DNA from: Holophagales bacterium | GTDB taxonomy: Bacteria; Acidobacteriota; Thermoanaerobaculia; UBA5066 | Direction: 5' to 3' | Assembly: GCA_016716705.1 (NCBI GenBank) | Contig: JADJVF010000025.1 | Coordinates: forward strand, 1-57,018 | Length of the DNA: 57,018 nt | In this document: positions 49,443-57,003 of the stretch, piece after piece | How the letters are laid out: every line of letters begins with the position of its first letter | Position numbering within the stretch: position 1 is the first letter of the stretch | The notes under the pieces: generated by a model | Told to the model about the DNA's origin: nothing | Seen by the model: the letters and a program-made list of their open reading frames with translations, nothing else | Databases searched by the model: none | Position numbers and translations under genes: made by a program

Positions 49443-51272
49443 ATGAGAAAGACTTCGTCGTTCCTCGTTATCGCCGTACTGCTCGCGCTCGCAGCGGCCG
49501 CTCCGGCGGAAGCGCGGGCGGGTGCCGCGGCGCTCGCAGCATCGCAGGGAGTCGACCTGTGGGGCGGGCCGGGCGCGAAGGGGGCGGGGGCCCAGGGTTC
49601 CCAGTTCGACACCATCGTCTACGTCACCAGCGCCGCCTCGGCGGCCGGCGCCGTCGACTTCTGGGCGGGCGGAAAGATCGTCGCCACCACCCCCTTCACG
49701 TTCCCGGCCAACGGCGTCGCCGCCCTCGCGGCCCCGGCCGCCCTCGCCGGCAAGGGAGCCTTCGCCTTCAACGTCCGCTCCGACGCCGCCGTAACAGCCT
49801 GGTCGGAGACGTACAACGAGACCCCGGCTGGGCGGTACGGCGTCAGCCTCGCGGCCGTCCTGCCGTCCGAGCTGCTCGGGCCCGGGGACGAGGCCACCGG
49901 CGGCGGAGCCGACGTCTCGACGTCCACCGAGCCCGGACGGGCCCGCACCAACGTCGGCCTCGTCTGCGCCAGCACGGCCGCACAGACCTGCAAGCTGGAG
50001 GTCGCCGTCTTTTCCGCGGGCTCTCTCGCGGGCTCGGGCACCGTCGAGTCGATCCCGGGCGGCGCCGCGCAGACCTCCCTCGAAAGCCTCGTGCCGGCCT
50101 CGACCGGCAAACCCGCCATCGCGCTTCGCCTGAGGCTCCTTTCCGGCTCCGGGCTCCCCTACGTCATCCGCAACGACAACAAGACCAGCGACGGCACGGC
50201 CATTCCGCTCGCGGTGAAACGAGGCGCCTTCTCGACGGCCCCGGTCATCCTCTCCTTCACGGCGAGCCCTGGAAGCGGCTGCGCGCCGCTCGAGACGACT
50301 TTCACCTGGCAGACGACCGGCGCCACGAAGGTGAGCATCTCCGGCGTCGGGAACGACCTGCCGGCGAACGGGTCCGTCAAGTCGACCGTGAACGCCAGCG
50401 GCGACTTCCTCCTCACCGCCACGTCCCTCACGGGCCAGACCGCCGTGAAGCCCCTGCAGATCACGATCACCCCTTCCACCCCCGCACCGACGCCTTCCCC
50501 GGCGACCGTGACGGCCGTGACGGGCACGGTCGTCAGCGGGATCCTTCCCGCGGGAACCGGCCCCGTGACCGTCGAGTTCGTGAAGCACGAATCGTCCGGG
50601 TCGACCTTCACCGTTCAGGGGACGACCTGGGTCTACACGTCGGGAATCACCCCCGGAACCGACGTCGTGCGCATCACCGCCACCGGCTCCTGCGGTCCGG
50701 CGAGCGCGGACTTCACCGCCGACGTCGTCCCGCCCGGTACGCCGCGCATCGTCAAGTTCGAGTCCATCCCGGAGCGTGGATGCGCCCCCTCGACGAACAT
50801 CCTCCTGTCCTGGCAGACGGAGGACACGGCGGGAGTGAACGTGAGCGGGTTCACCGAGATCTTCCTCGCCAACGGCGGCCTCGAGACCACGGTCACCTCC
50901 ACCTCCATGTTCACGCTCACCGCCTACAGCCTGAGCGGCGAATCCACGTCCGAGACGATCACCGTTCCGGTCGACCCGCAGCTCTTCGTCCCGATCGTGA
51001 ACCCGGGAGCGGTGAACGTGGCCGGGGGCACCAGCACCACGATCATCGCCGATCCCACCTCGGTTCCGGACGTCGCGGGCATCCGCATCTCCGTCGTCCA
51101 GATGCAGAGCCGCGGCTCCATCCAGCGCGTGCAGAACATGCCCGGGCAGTACCTTTACAAGGCGGGACCGTACTCCGGACTCGACGTCATCCGGTTCCTC
51201 TGGGTGAACGGATGCGGCTACGGCTACACCGACTTCACCTCGAACGTGACCGGGGAGACGCCCAAGCCCTGA
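49443..51272 (+). CDS. secreted protein with tandem Ig-like repeats
   Basis: 609 residues with a clear signal peptide (SSFLVIAVLLALAAAAPAEARA). The N-terminal 260 residues form one beta-rich domain that includes VIRNDNKTSDGTAIP, a motif shared with the repeats of the 42.7-46.0 kb protein. Two Ig-like units follow, each with SxPxxGCAP and a WQT strand (FTASPGSGCAPLETTFTWQTTG and FESIPERGCAPSTNILLSWQTE). Low Lys and high Thr/Ser/Ala suggest an extracellular protein. Not recognised as a named family. It lies on the opposite strand between the two halves of the Etf system. Confidence 0.75.
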   Translation: MRKTSSFLVIAVLLALAAAAPAEARAGAAALAASQGVDLWGGPGAKGAGAQGSQFDTIVYVTSAASAAGAVDFWAGGKIVATTPFTFPANGVAALAAPAALAGKGAFAFNVRSDAAVTAWSETYNETPAGRYGVSLAAVLPSELLGPGDEATGGGADVSTSTEPGRARTNVGLVCASTAAQTCKLEVAVFSAGSLAGSGTVESIPGGAAQTSLESLVPASTGKPAIALRLRLLSGSGLPYVIRNDNKTSDGTAIPLAVKRGAFSTAPVILSFTASPGSGCAPLETTFTWQTTGATKVSISGVGNDLPANGSVKSTVNASGDFLLTATSLTGQTAVKPLQITITPSTPAPTPSPATVTAVTGTVVSGILPAGTGPVTVEFVKHESSGSTFTVQGTTWVYTSGITPGTDVVRITATGSCGPASADFTADVVPPGTPRIVKFESIPERGCAPSTNILLSWQTEDTAGVNVSGFTEIFLANGGLETTVTSTSMFTLTAYSLSGESTSETITVPVDPQLFVPIVNPGAVNVAGGTSTTIIADPTSVPDVAGIRISVVQMQSRGSIQRVQNMPGQYLYKAGPYSGLDVIRFLWVNGCGYGYTDFTSNVTGETPKP

Positions 51273-51295
51273 GCCCGCCACGAAGCAAGGAAAGA

Positions 51296-51324
51296 AGAAG
51301 GGCGGCCTCGAGGCCGCCCTCTTC
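51296..51324. terminator. bidirectional terminator between convergent genes
   Basis: The 22-bp perfect palindrome AGGGCGGCCTC plus its complement (51299-51320), flanked by GAAGA on the left and CTTCCTTT on the right. It lies between the stops of the secreted protein gene (plus) and etfA (minus). Confidence 0.8.
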
Positions 51325-51376
51325 CTTTCCCGAGAGCCCCGGTCGGGGGGGCGCCCCCGGACCCCCACCGATCCTC

Positions 51377-52351
51377 TTACGCCTTTGACTTCTTCACAGC
51401 TTCCGTCAGCGCGGGGACGATCTGGAACATGTCGCCGACGATGCCGTAGGTCGCGACCTTGAAGATCGGCGCCTCGGCGTCCTTGTTGATCGCCACGATC
51501 ACCTTCGAGGAGCCCATCCCCGCCATGTGCTGGATGGCGCCCGAGATGCCGCAGGCGATGTAGAGCGTCGGCGAGACGACCTTGCCGGTCTGCCCCACCT
51601 GGTGCGAGTGGTCGATCCACCCGGCGTCGACCGCGGCGCGCGAGGCGCCGAGCGCCGCGCCGAGCTCGTGGCAGAGCGCCTTGAGGACCGGCCAGTTCTC
51701 GGGGCCCTTGATGCCGCGGCCGCCCGAGACGATCTTGTCGGCCTCGGCCACGTCGATCTCGCCCGTCTCGGCGACGTCCATCTTCACGACCTTCGCGCGG
51801 ATGGTCACGGCGAAGTCGAGAGCGACGACCTCGCCCGCTCCCGCCGCGCCCTTCGACGCCGGGAAGACGTTCGGGCGGGGCGTGGCGATCTGGAGCGAGG
51901 CGCCCGGGTCCGCCGTCACCGTCGCGCGGGCCTTGCCCGAGTAGACGAGGCGGGTCGCCACGAGGCGGCCGCCCTCGACCTCGAGGGACATCACGTCGGA
52001 GAGGAGCCCGACCTTGCGCCGCGCGGCGAGGCGCGGGGCGACGTCCTTGCCCATGGACGTGGCGGGGACGAGAACGACGGCGGGCGCGAACGCGGTCACC
52101 GCGGCGTCGAGGGCCGCCGTGTACCCCTCGCAGGAGTAGAGGGCGAGCTCGGGCTTGTCGGCGACGAAGACCTTCGCCGCGCCGTACGCGGCGAGCTCGG
52201 GGGCGAGCCCGGCGATGCCGGACCCGGCCACGACGGCGCCGAGGGCGCCGCCCGTCTTCGCCGCGACCTCGCGGCCGAGGGTGAGGGCCTCGAAGGAGGC
52301 CTTGCGGATCTTGCCGTCGCGCTGCTCGATGAATACGAGGACGTTGCTCAT
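51377..52351 (-). CDS. etfA: electron transfer flavoprotein alpha subunit
   Basis: 324 residues, cytoplasmic. The C-terminal FAD domain is complete: SGGRGIKGPENW, AVDAGWIDHSHQVGQTGKVVSP, ACGISGAIQHMAGM, and INKDAEAPIFKVATYGIVGD. The N-terminal Rossmann-like domain begins NVLVFIEQRDGKI. It starts 27 bp after etfB. It pairs with EtfB to carry electrons from acyl-CoA or other dehydrogenases, probably to the membrane Fe-S oxidoreductase encoded nearby. Confidence 0.96.
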   Translation of the reverse strand: MSNVLVFIEQRDGKIRKASFEALTLGREVAAKTGGALGAVVAGSGIAGLAPELAAYGAAKVFVADKPELALYSCEGYTAALDAAVTAFAPAVVLVPATSMGKDVAPRLAARRKVGLLSDVMSLEVEGGRLVATRLVYSGKARATVTADPGASLQIATPRPNVFPASKGAAGAGEVVALDFAVTIRAKVVKMDVAETGEIDVAEADKIVSGGRGIKGPENWPVLKALCHELGAALGASRAAVDAGWIDHSHQVGQTGKVVSPTLYIACGISGAIQHMAGMGSSKVIVAINKDAEAPIFKVATYGIVGDMFQIVPALTEAVKKSKA

Positions 52352-52378
52352 CGTGATCTTTCCTTGTCTCGCGTCGGC

Positions 52379-53167
52379 CTAGAGGACCTTCGCCTCGTCG
52401 CGGAGGAGGCGGACCAGCTCGTCGGCGGCCTTGCCCGGATCGTCGGCGGGGATCAGCTTCACGGCCTGGCGCGCGGGGGGCAGCTCCAGCTTCGTCCAGC
52501 GGACGGCGGCCTTCTCGCCCGTCGTCGCGGCCGGGTCGACGCCGACGTCGGCCGGCTTCTTCACGGCGATCGTCTTCTTCTTGGCCGCCATGATCCCCTT
52601 CAGCGAGGAGTAGCGCGGCTCGTTCAGCCCCTTCTGCGCGCCGACGACGCACGGCAGCGGCATCTCGACGACCTCGCGCGCCCCCTCGATCTCGCGGTAG
52701 GCGACGACGCCGCCGTCCGTCCACTCGAGCTTCGTCACGAGGTTCGCGTGCGGCAGGTCGAGGAGCTCGGCGAGCATCGGCACCATCGTCTGCGCGTCGG
52801 TCCCGACTCCCTTGTTCCCGAGCCAGAGGACGTCGCACGGCAGCGCCCTGATCGCCCCGGCGAGCGCCTGCGCCACGCCGAGCGAGTCGGCCTCGCCGAG
52901 CCCGTCGGAGGCGATGCGGACGGCCTCGTCGGCCCCGCGCGCGAGGCACTCGCGCAGCCCCACGTCGGCCCGCGCCGGCCCGTACGTCACCACGGTGACC
53001 GTGCCGCCCTTCGCCTCGCGGGCCTTGATGGCCTCCTCGAGGGCGTACTCGTCGTAGGGCGAGACGATCCACTTGACGTCGGCTTCGTCGATGGACCTGC
53101 CGTCGGCGCCGATCTTGATCTTCGTCTCGGTGTCCGGAACGTATGCGATGCAGACGACGTGATTCAT
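52379..53167 (-). CDS. etfB: electron transfer flavoprotein beta subunit
   Basis: 262 residues. Typical EtfB features: the opening VCIAYVPDTETKIKI, NPYDEYALEEA-like VSPYDEYALEEAIKARE, the nucleotide-site ARGADEAVRI, and the C-terminal recognition loop EPRYSSLKGIMAAKKKTI. ATG at 53167 has GAGAGGAAAG upstream. First gene of etfBA; the 238-bp region upstream, shared with imuA, contains two palindromes. Confidence 0.96.
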   Translation of the reverse strand: MNHVVCIAYVPDTETKIKIGADGRSIDEADVKWIVSPYDEYALEEAIKAREAKGGTVTVVTYGPARADVGLRECLARGADEAVRIASDGLGEADSLGVAQALAGAIRALPCDVLWLGNKGVGTDAQTMVPMLAELLDLPHANLVTKLEWTDGGVVAYREIEGAREVVEMPLPCVVGAQKGLNEPRYSSLKGIMAAKKKTIAVKKPADVGVDPAATTGEKAAVRWTKLELPPARQAVKLIPADDPGKAADELVRLLRDEAKVL

Positions 53168-53241
53168 CCGTTCTTTCCTCTCGCGGTTCTGATGATCCGG
53201 GAAACGGGGTGGTGCACGGAAAGGAAAAGGTATCACGCCCC

Positions 53242-53254
53242 GCCGCACTGCGGC
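53242..53254. promoter_or_regulatory. palindrome GCCGCA-C-TGCGGC
   Basis: A 13-bp inverted repeat with a one-base centre in the divergent etfB/imuA region, about 75 bp upstream of etfB and 150 bp upstream of imuA. Candidate operator; regulator unknown. Confidence 0.35.
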
Positions 53255-53261
53255 ACGAAAA

Positions 53262-53277
53262 ATGAGCCGCGGCTCAT
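53262..53277. promoter_or_regulatory. palindrome ATGAGCCGCGGCTCAT
   Basis: A perfect 16-bp palindrome 8 bp from the previous one. It does not match known LexA boxes (CTGT-N8-ACAG or GAAC-N4-GTTC). It could be an operator for imuA-imuB-intI or for etfBA. Confidence 0.35.
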
Positions 53278-53405
53278 GGACCCGGCCCCCCGAGGCCCCG
53301 GCCGGCCCCCCGCCTCTCGCCCGTCTCACCTGCCGGGATCCTCCCGTTCTCGTTTCTTTCGCGCCCTTGACTTGCGCCATACTTACGCCCACTCTTCTCT
53401 TACCC

Positions 53406-54188
53406 ATGTCCCCCCTCCCCGCCACCCTCCCCGCCACGGTCGCGAGCCGCCTCCTCCGCGCGGCCGACCTCCCGCGGCGCGGCGCCTCCCTGCGCCCCGG
53501 CGACCGGCTCCCGACGGGCGTCGCCCCCTTCGACGCCCTCCTCGGCGGCGGCCTGCCGCGCGGGGCGCTCGTGGAGCTCTCGGGCCGCTCCGGCGGCCGC
53601 TTCGCCCTCGTCCTCGCCGCCCTCGCCGCCGCCACCTCCCGCGGCGAGACGGCCGCCCTCCTCGACCTCGGCGACCACCTCGACCCCGCCGCCGCCGAAG
53701 AAGCCGGCTGCGACCTCGCGCGCCTCCTCTGGGTCCGCCCGCGCCGCTTCCGCGAGGCCCTCCTCGCCGCCGAGACCATCGCCGCCGCCGGCTTCCGCCT
53801 CGTCGTCCTCGACGCCGGCCTCGCCCTCCCCTCCTCGCGCCTGCGCGACGCCGGCCCCTGGCTCCGCCTCGCCCGCGCCGCCGCCCCCCGCCGCGTCGCC
53901 TTCCTCCTCTCCACTCCCGTTCCCCTCGCCGGCCTCGCCGCCGAGGCGCTCGTCGGCGTCTCGGCCCGCGCCCTCTTCCAGACGGCCGGTTCCGCGCGCT
54001 TCCTCGCCGGCGTCGCCGCGAGCCTCTCTCTCCTCAAGGTCCGCGGCGGCCGCCCCGCCGAGGCGCCGCTCCTGGCGCTCTCCCCTCTTGCCGCGCCCCT
54101 GGCGCGACACCTCCTGCCCGCGCTCCTTCCGGCGGCACCCCACGTCCCCACCCCGGCCCACGCCCCGCCCTCCCCCCGTCCTCCGTAG
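53406..54188 (+). CDS. imuA: ImuA-like RecA-fold protein
   Basis: 260 residues, RecA-like. The lead-in GDRLPTGVAPFDALLGGGLPRGALVELSGRSGGRFALVLAAL is that of ImuA/SulA-like proteins found beside Y-family polymerases; the P-loop is degenerate (GRSGGRF in place of GxxGxGKT), so ATP binding is doubtful. A Walker-B-like LVVLDAGLAL follows. The C-terminal tail is Pro/Ala-rich. Part of the SOS mutagenesis cassette with ImuB; ImuA and ImuB recruit the polymerase DnaE2, whose gene is not here. ATG 53406 chosen as the first in a proper context; upstream in-frame sequence crosses the palindromes. Confidence 0.83.
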   Translation: MSPLPATLPATVASRLLRAADLPRRGASLRPGDRLPTGVAPFDALLGGGLPRGALVELSGRSGGRFALVLAALAAATSRGETAALLDLGDHLDPAAAEEAGCDLARLLWVRPRRFREALLAAETIAAAGFRLVVLDAGLALPSSRLRDAGPWLRLARAAAPRRVAFLLSTPVPLAGLAAEALVGVSARALFQTAGSARFLAGVAASLSLLKVRGGRPAEAPLLALSPLAAPLARHLLPALLPAAPHVPTPAHAPPSPRPP

Positions 54189-54238
54189 CGCAACCTTCGT
54201 CCCCGCGCCGCGCGTCGCGAACTGCGCATGAGCCGGCC

Positions 54239-55765
54239 ATGGCCCCGCCGCGCCTCCTCGCCCTCGCCGTCCCCCTCTTCCCCCTCGCCGCCCGCCTCCG
54301 CGCCGAGCCCCCGCTGCGCGACGAGGCCCTCGCCGTGACCGAGGGGAACGGCTCCGCCGCCCGCGTCGTCGCCGCCACGCGCCAGGCCCGCGCCGCCGGC
54401 GTGAAGCCCGGCATGACCCTCCCGCAGGCCCGCGCCCTCGTCCCGCGCCTCCTCGCCCGCGGCCGCGACCCGCACGCCGAGCACGCCGCCCAGGAGGCCC
54501 TCCTCGACGCCGCCGGCCGCTTCTCCCCGCGCGTCGAGGACGCCGGCGACGGCCTCGCCTTCCTCGACCTCGCCGGCCTCGCGCCCCGCTCCGCCGCCTC
54601 CCCGGAAGCCCTCCTCGCCTTCGAGCGCGACCTCGCCCTCGACCTCCTCCGCGCCGCCGAGAAAGACGGCCTTCCCGCCCGCGCCGGCGTCGCCTCGAGC
54701 AAGCGCGCCGCCCGCATCGCCGCCGCTCTCCCGCGATCCCCCGTCGTCGTCCCTCCCGGCGAGGAGGCCCGCTTCCTCGCCCCTCTCCCCGTCGAGCGCC
54801 TCGCCCCCGAGCTCGGCCTCGCCGTCGCCCTCTCGCGCTGGGGCGTCCGCACCGCGGGCGACCTCGCCCGCCTCCCCGCCGCCGAGGTCGGCACCCGCCT
54901 CGGCGAGCCGGGGCGCCGGCTCCACGAAGCCGCCCGCGGCCTCGACCCCGAGCCCTTCGTCCCGCGCCTTCCCGCCCTCGCCTTCTCCGAGGGCGCCTCG
55001 CTCGACTGGCCCGTCGTCGCCCTCGAGCCCTTCCTCGCCTTCGCCGGCGCCGCCCTCGAGCGCCTCGTCCGCCGCCTCGCCGCCGAGGCCCTCGGCTGCG
55101 CGCGCCTCGAGCTCTCCCTCCACCTCGAGCCCGAGGGGTGCGACGTCCGCTCCATCGACCTCCCCGGCCCCACGCGCGACGCGAAGACGCTCCTCTCCCT
55201 CCTCCGCCAGAGCCTCGACGCCCGCCCGGCCGGCGCCCCCGTCACCGGCTTCGTCCTCTCCGCCTGTCCCGACCGCCCGCGCCGCGGCCAGCTCACCCTC
55301 TTCGGCCCTCCCGAGATCTCGCCCGACGAGCTCGCCGGCACCCTCGCCCGTCTCCTCGCCCTCCTCGGCGAGGGGCGCACCGGCTCGCCCCGCCCCGCCG
55401 ACGGCCACGTCCCGGGCCGCTTCGCCCTCGTCCCCTACGCCCCGCCCCCCGCCCCGCTCCTCACCCCGCCCCTCCGCCCCGCGCGCGGCCTCCTCGCCGT
55501 CCGCGCGCTCCGCCCCGCCGTCGAGCTGGAGGTCCTCACCCATGCCGACACCCCCGTCTCCCTCAACGCCCTCCCTGCTTCTCCGACGCCCGTCCGGGGA
55601 CGCATCCGTGTGGCCGCCGGCCCCTGGAGCCTCGAGGACGGCTGGTGGTCCGAGGCCCCTGCCGCCCGCGACTACTGGGACGTCGAGCTCGAGGGAGGCG
55701 GCCTCTACCGCGTCTACCGAGACCGCCCCACCGGCCGCTGGTACGCCGACGGCGTCTACGACTGA
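54239..55765 (+). CDS. imuB: ImuB, catalytically degenerate Y-family polymerase homologue
   Basis: 508 residues. The Y-family fold is recognisable (AARVVAATRQARAAGVKPGMTLPQARALVP, then DAGDGLAFLDLAGL, PARAGVASSKRAARIAA, and the helix-hairpin-helix LSRWGVRTAGDLARLPAAEVGTRLG), but the acidic metal ligands of the palm are missing, as in other ImuB proteins: the N-terminus reads LLALAVPLFPLAAR instead of a DMDxFxA motif. The C-terminus ends with the ImuB pattern GPWSLEDGWWSEAPAARDYWDVELEGG. It acts as a scaffold with a beta-clamp site during lesion bypass. It begins 50 bp after imuA and runs straight into intI. Confidence 0.92.
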   Translation: MAPPRLLALAVPLFPLAARLRAEPPLRDEALAVTEGNGSAARVVAATRQARAAGVKPGMTLPQARALVPRLLARGRDPHAEHAAQEALLDAAGRFSPRVEDAGDGLAFLDLAGLAPRSAASPEALLAFERDLALDLLRAAEKDGLPARAGVASSKRAARIAAALPRSPVVVPPGEEARFLAPLPVERLAPELGLAVALSRWGVRTAGDLARLPAAEVGTRLGEPGRRLHEAARGLDPEPFVPRLPALAFSEGASLDWPVVALEPFLAFAGAALERLVRRLAAEALGCARLELSLHLEPEGCDVRSIDLPGPTRDAKTLLSLLRQSLDARPAGAPVTGFVLSACPDRPRRGQLTLFGPPEISPDELAGTLARLLALLGEGRTGSPRPADGHVPGRFALVPYAPPPAPLLTPPLRPARGLLAVRALRPAVELEVLTHADTPVSLNALPASPTPVRGRIRVAAGPWSLEDGWWSEAPAARDYWDVELEGGGLYRVYRDRPTGRWYADGVYD

Positions 55766-55784
55766 ACCGAAGCTCCTCGACCGG

Positions 55785-56727
55785 ATGGCCCACGCCCTCC
55801 GCGCGAAGCACTACTCCCTCCGCACCGAGCGCGCCTACGTCGACTGGGCCCGCCGCTACATCCTCTTCCACGGCAAGCGGCACCCTTCCGAGCTCGGCTC
55901 CGACCACGTCAACCGCTTCCTCACCCACCTCGCCGTCCACGGCAAGGTCGCCGCCAGCACCCAGAACCAGGCCCTCGCCGGCCTCCTCTTCCTCTACGGC
56001 GAGGTCCTCAAGATGCCGCTCCCCGACACCGGCGGCCTCGTCCGCGCCAAGAAGCCGCGCCGCATTCCGACCGTCCTCACGCGCGAGGAGGTCTACCAGG
56101 TCCTCTCCCGGCTCGACGGCCCGCAGAAGATCGCCGCCACCCTCCTCTACGGCGCCGGCCTGCGCCTCCTCGAGGTCCTCCGTCTCCGCGTCAAGGACGT
56201 CGACTTCGGCCTCGGCCAGCTCGTCGTCCGCGACGGCAAGGGCCAGAAAGACCGTGTCACCATGCTCCCCGACGCCGCCCGCGGCACGCTCGCCATCCAC
56301 ATTTCAGACGTCCGCCTCCTCCACGCGCGCGACCTCGCCGAGGGCTTCGGCAACGTCTGGCTCCCCGACGCCCTCGCCCGAAAGGCCCCCGGACGCCGCC
56401 ACCGCCTGGAGCTGGCAGTGGGTCTTCCCCGCCGCCTCGCGCTCGCGCGACCCGCGCTCCGGCCGCGAGATGCGCCACCACCTCAACGAGACCGTCCTCC
56501 AGCGCGCCGTCCACAACGCCGTCGTCGCCGCCGGCATCGCCAAACCGGCCAGCTGCCACACCCTGCGCCACTCCTTCGCGACGCACCTCCTCGAGGACGG
56601 CTACGACATCAGGACCATCCAGGAACTGCTTGGACACAGCGACGTCAGCACGACGATGATCTACACTCACGTGCTCAATAAATCGGGAGGGCGGGGGGTT
56701 CGGAGTCCACTGGATCGCATGGTTTGA
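55785..56727 (+). CDS. intI: integron-type tyrosine recombinase IntI (one frame break)
   Basis: About 313 residues after correction. N-terminal SAM-like domain: HYSLRTERAYVDWARRYILFHGKRHP. Catalytic domain: first Arg in LLYGAGLRLLEVLRLRVKD, Lys in GKGQKDRVTMLP, HTLRHSFATHLLE, LLGHSDVSTTMIYTH with the nucleophile Tyr. The features that separate IntI from other recombinases are present: the extra helix region WSWQWVFPA with DPRSG and RHHLNE, and the ending VLNKSGGRGVRSPLD. One extra C in 56386-56390 breaks the frame before DAATAWSW. The typical IntI lead-in PKLLDR lies just upstream of ATG 55785, so the true start may be in the imuB 3' end. Only 19 bp separate it from imuB. Confidence 0.92.
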
Positions 56728-56744
56728 AGCCCTGCTCTCACCGG

Positions 56745-56821
56745 CGTGGAGGTACCCCGGGCATCCCGGTGTCTTCTCTCGATTCAATCAGCGACTTCGT
56801 CTCCACGGGAACTTTTTTTTT
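56745..56821 (+). terminator. terminator-like structure after intI
   Basis: CGTGGAG (56745-56751) can pair with CTCCACG (56801-56807), enclosing a small hairpin CCGGG-CAT-CCCGG; nine T residues follow at 56813-56821. This probably ends the imuA-imuB-intI transcript. The sequence beyond it is visibly lower in G+C. Confidence 0.5.
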
Positions 56822-56856
56822 GCCTCCGGGTCCAGTTTCACCCTGGCCAGCCCCTC

Positions 56857-56979
56857 ATGAGTAGTAGATGGCAACGTTCCGCAACTCTGCCACCCAAGGG
56901 CACGGAGTGTCTGTACTCCCGGGAGTACGCTCCGCTATCATATTTGTTTGCAGTTACTTGCAAATCAACAGCCGTCTAA
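56857..56979 (+). CDS. possible 40-residue cassette ORF
   Basis: ATG to TAA, MSSRWQRSATLPPKGTECLY onward, in the lower-GC segment after intI. The stop codon lies inside the first GTCTAAC core heptamer, where integron cassette genes often end. There is no ribosome site and no recognisable family, so it may be noise. Confidence 0.2.
   Translation: MSSRWQRSATLPPKGTECLYSREYAPLSYLFAVTCKSTAV
56913..56928. repeat. perfect 16-bp palindrome GTACTCCCGGGAGTAC
   Basis: Lies in the segment between intI and the direct repeats. Flanking GGAG and CTCC could lengthen the hairpin. Possibly part of a folded recombination site. Confidence 0.5.
56947..56964. repeat. inverted repeat TTTGCA-N6-TGCAAA
   Basis: Six-bp arms around GTTACT, immediately to the left of the first GTCTAAC repeat. 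Could be a recombinase or regulator site. Confidence 0.4.
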
Positions 56980-56982
56980 CCC
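56968..56982 (+). repeat. direct repeat copy 1 with integron core heptamer
   Basis: ACAGCCGTCTAACCC. It contains GTCTAAC (56974-56980), which fits the inverse integron core RYYYAAC; its complement GTTAGAC fits GTTRRRY. An identical 15-bp copy starts 36 bp further on. Together with the nearby intI this suggests an attI site or the left half of an attC site. Confidence 0.55.
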
Positions 56983-57003
56983 TTTTCGCCTTTCCCCTCT
57001 CCC

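Noticed and set aside
53340..53405. LexA box upstream of imuA
   Set aside because: No CTGT-N8-ACAG, GAAC-N4-GTTC or GTTC-N7-GTTC match was found on either strand here.
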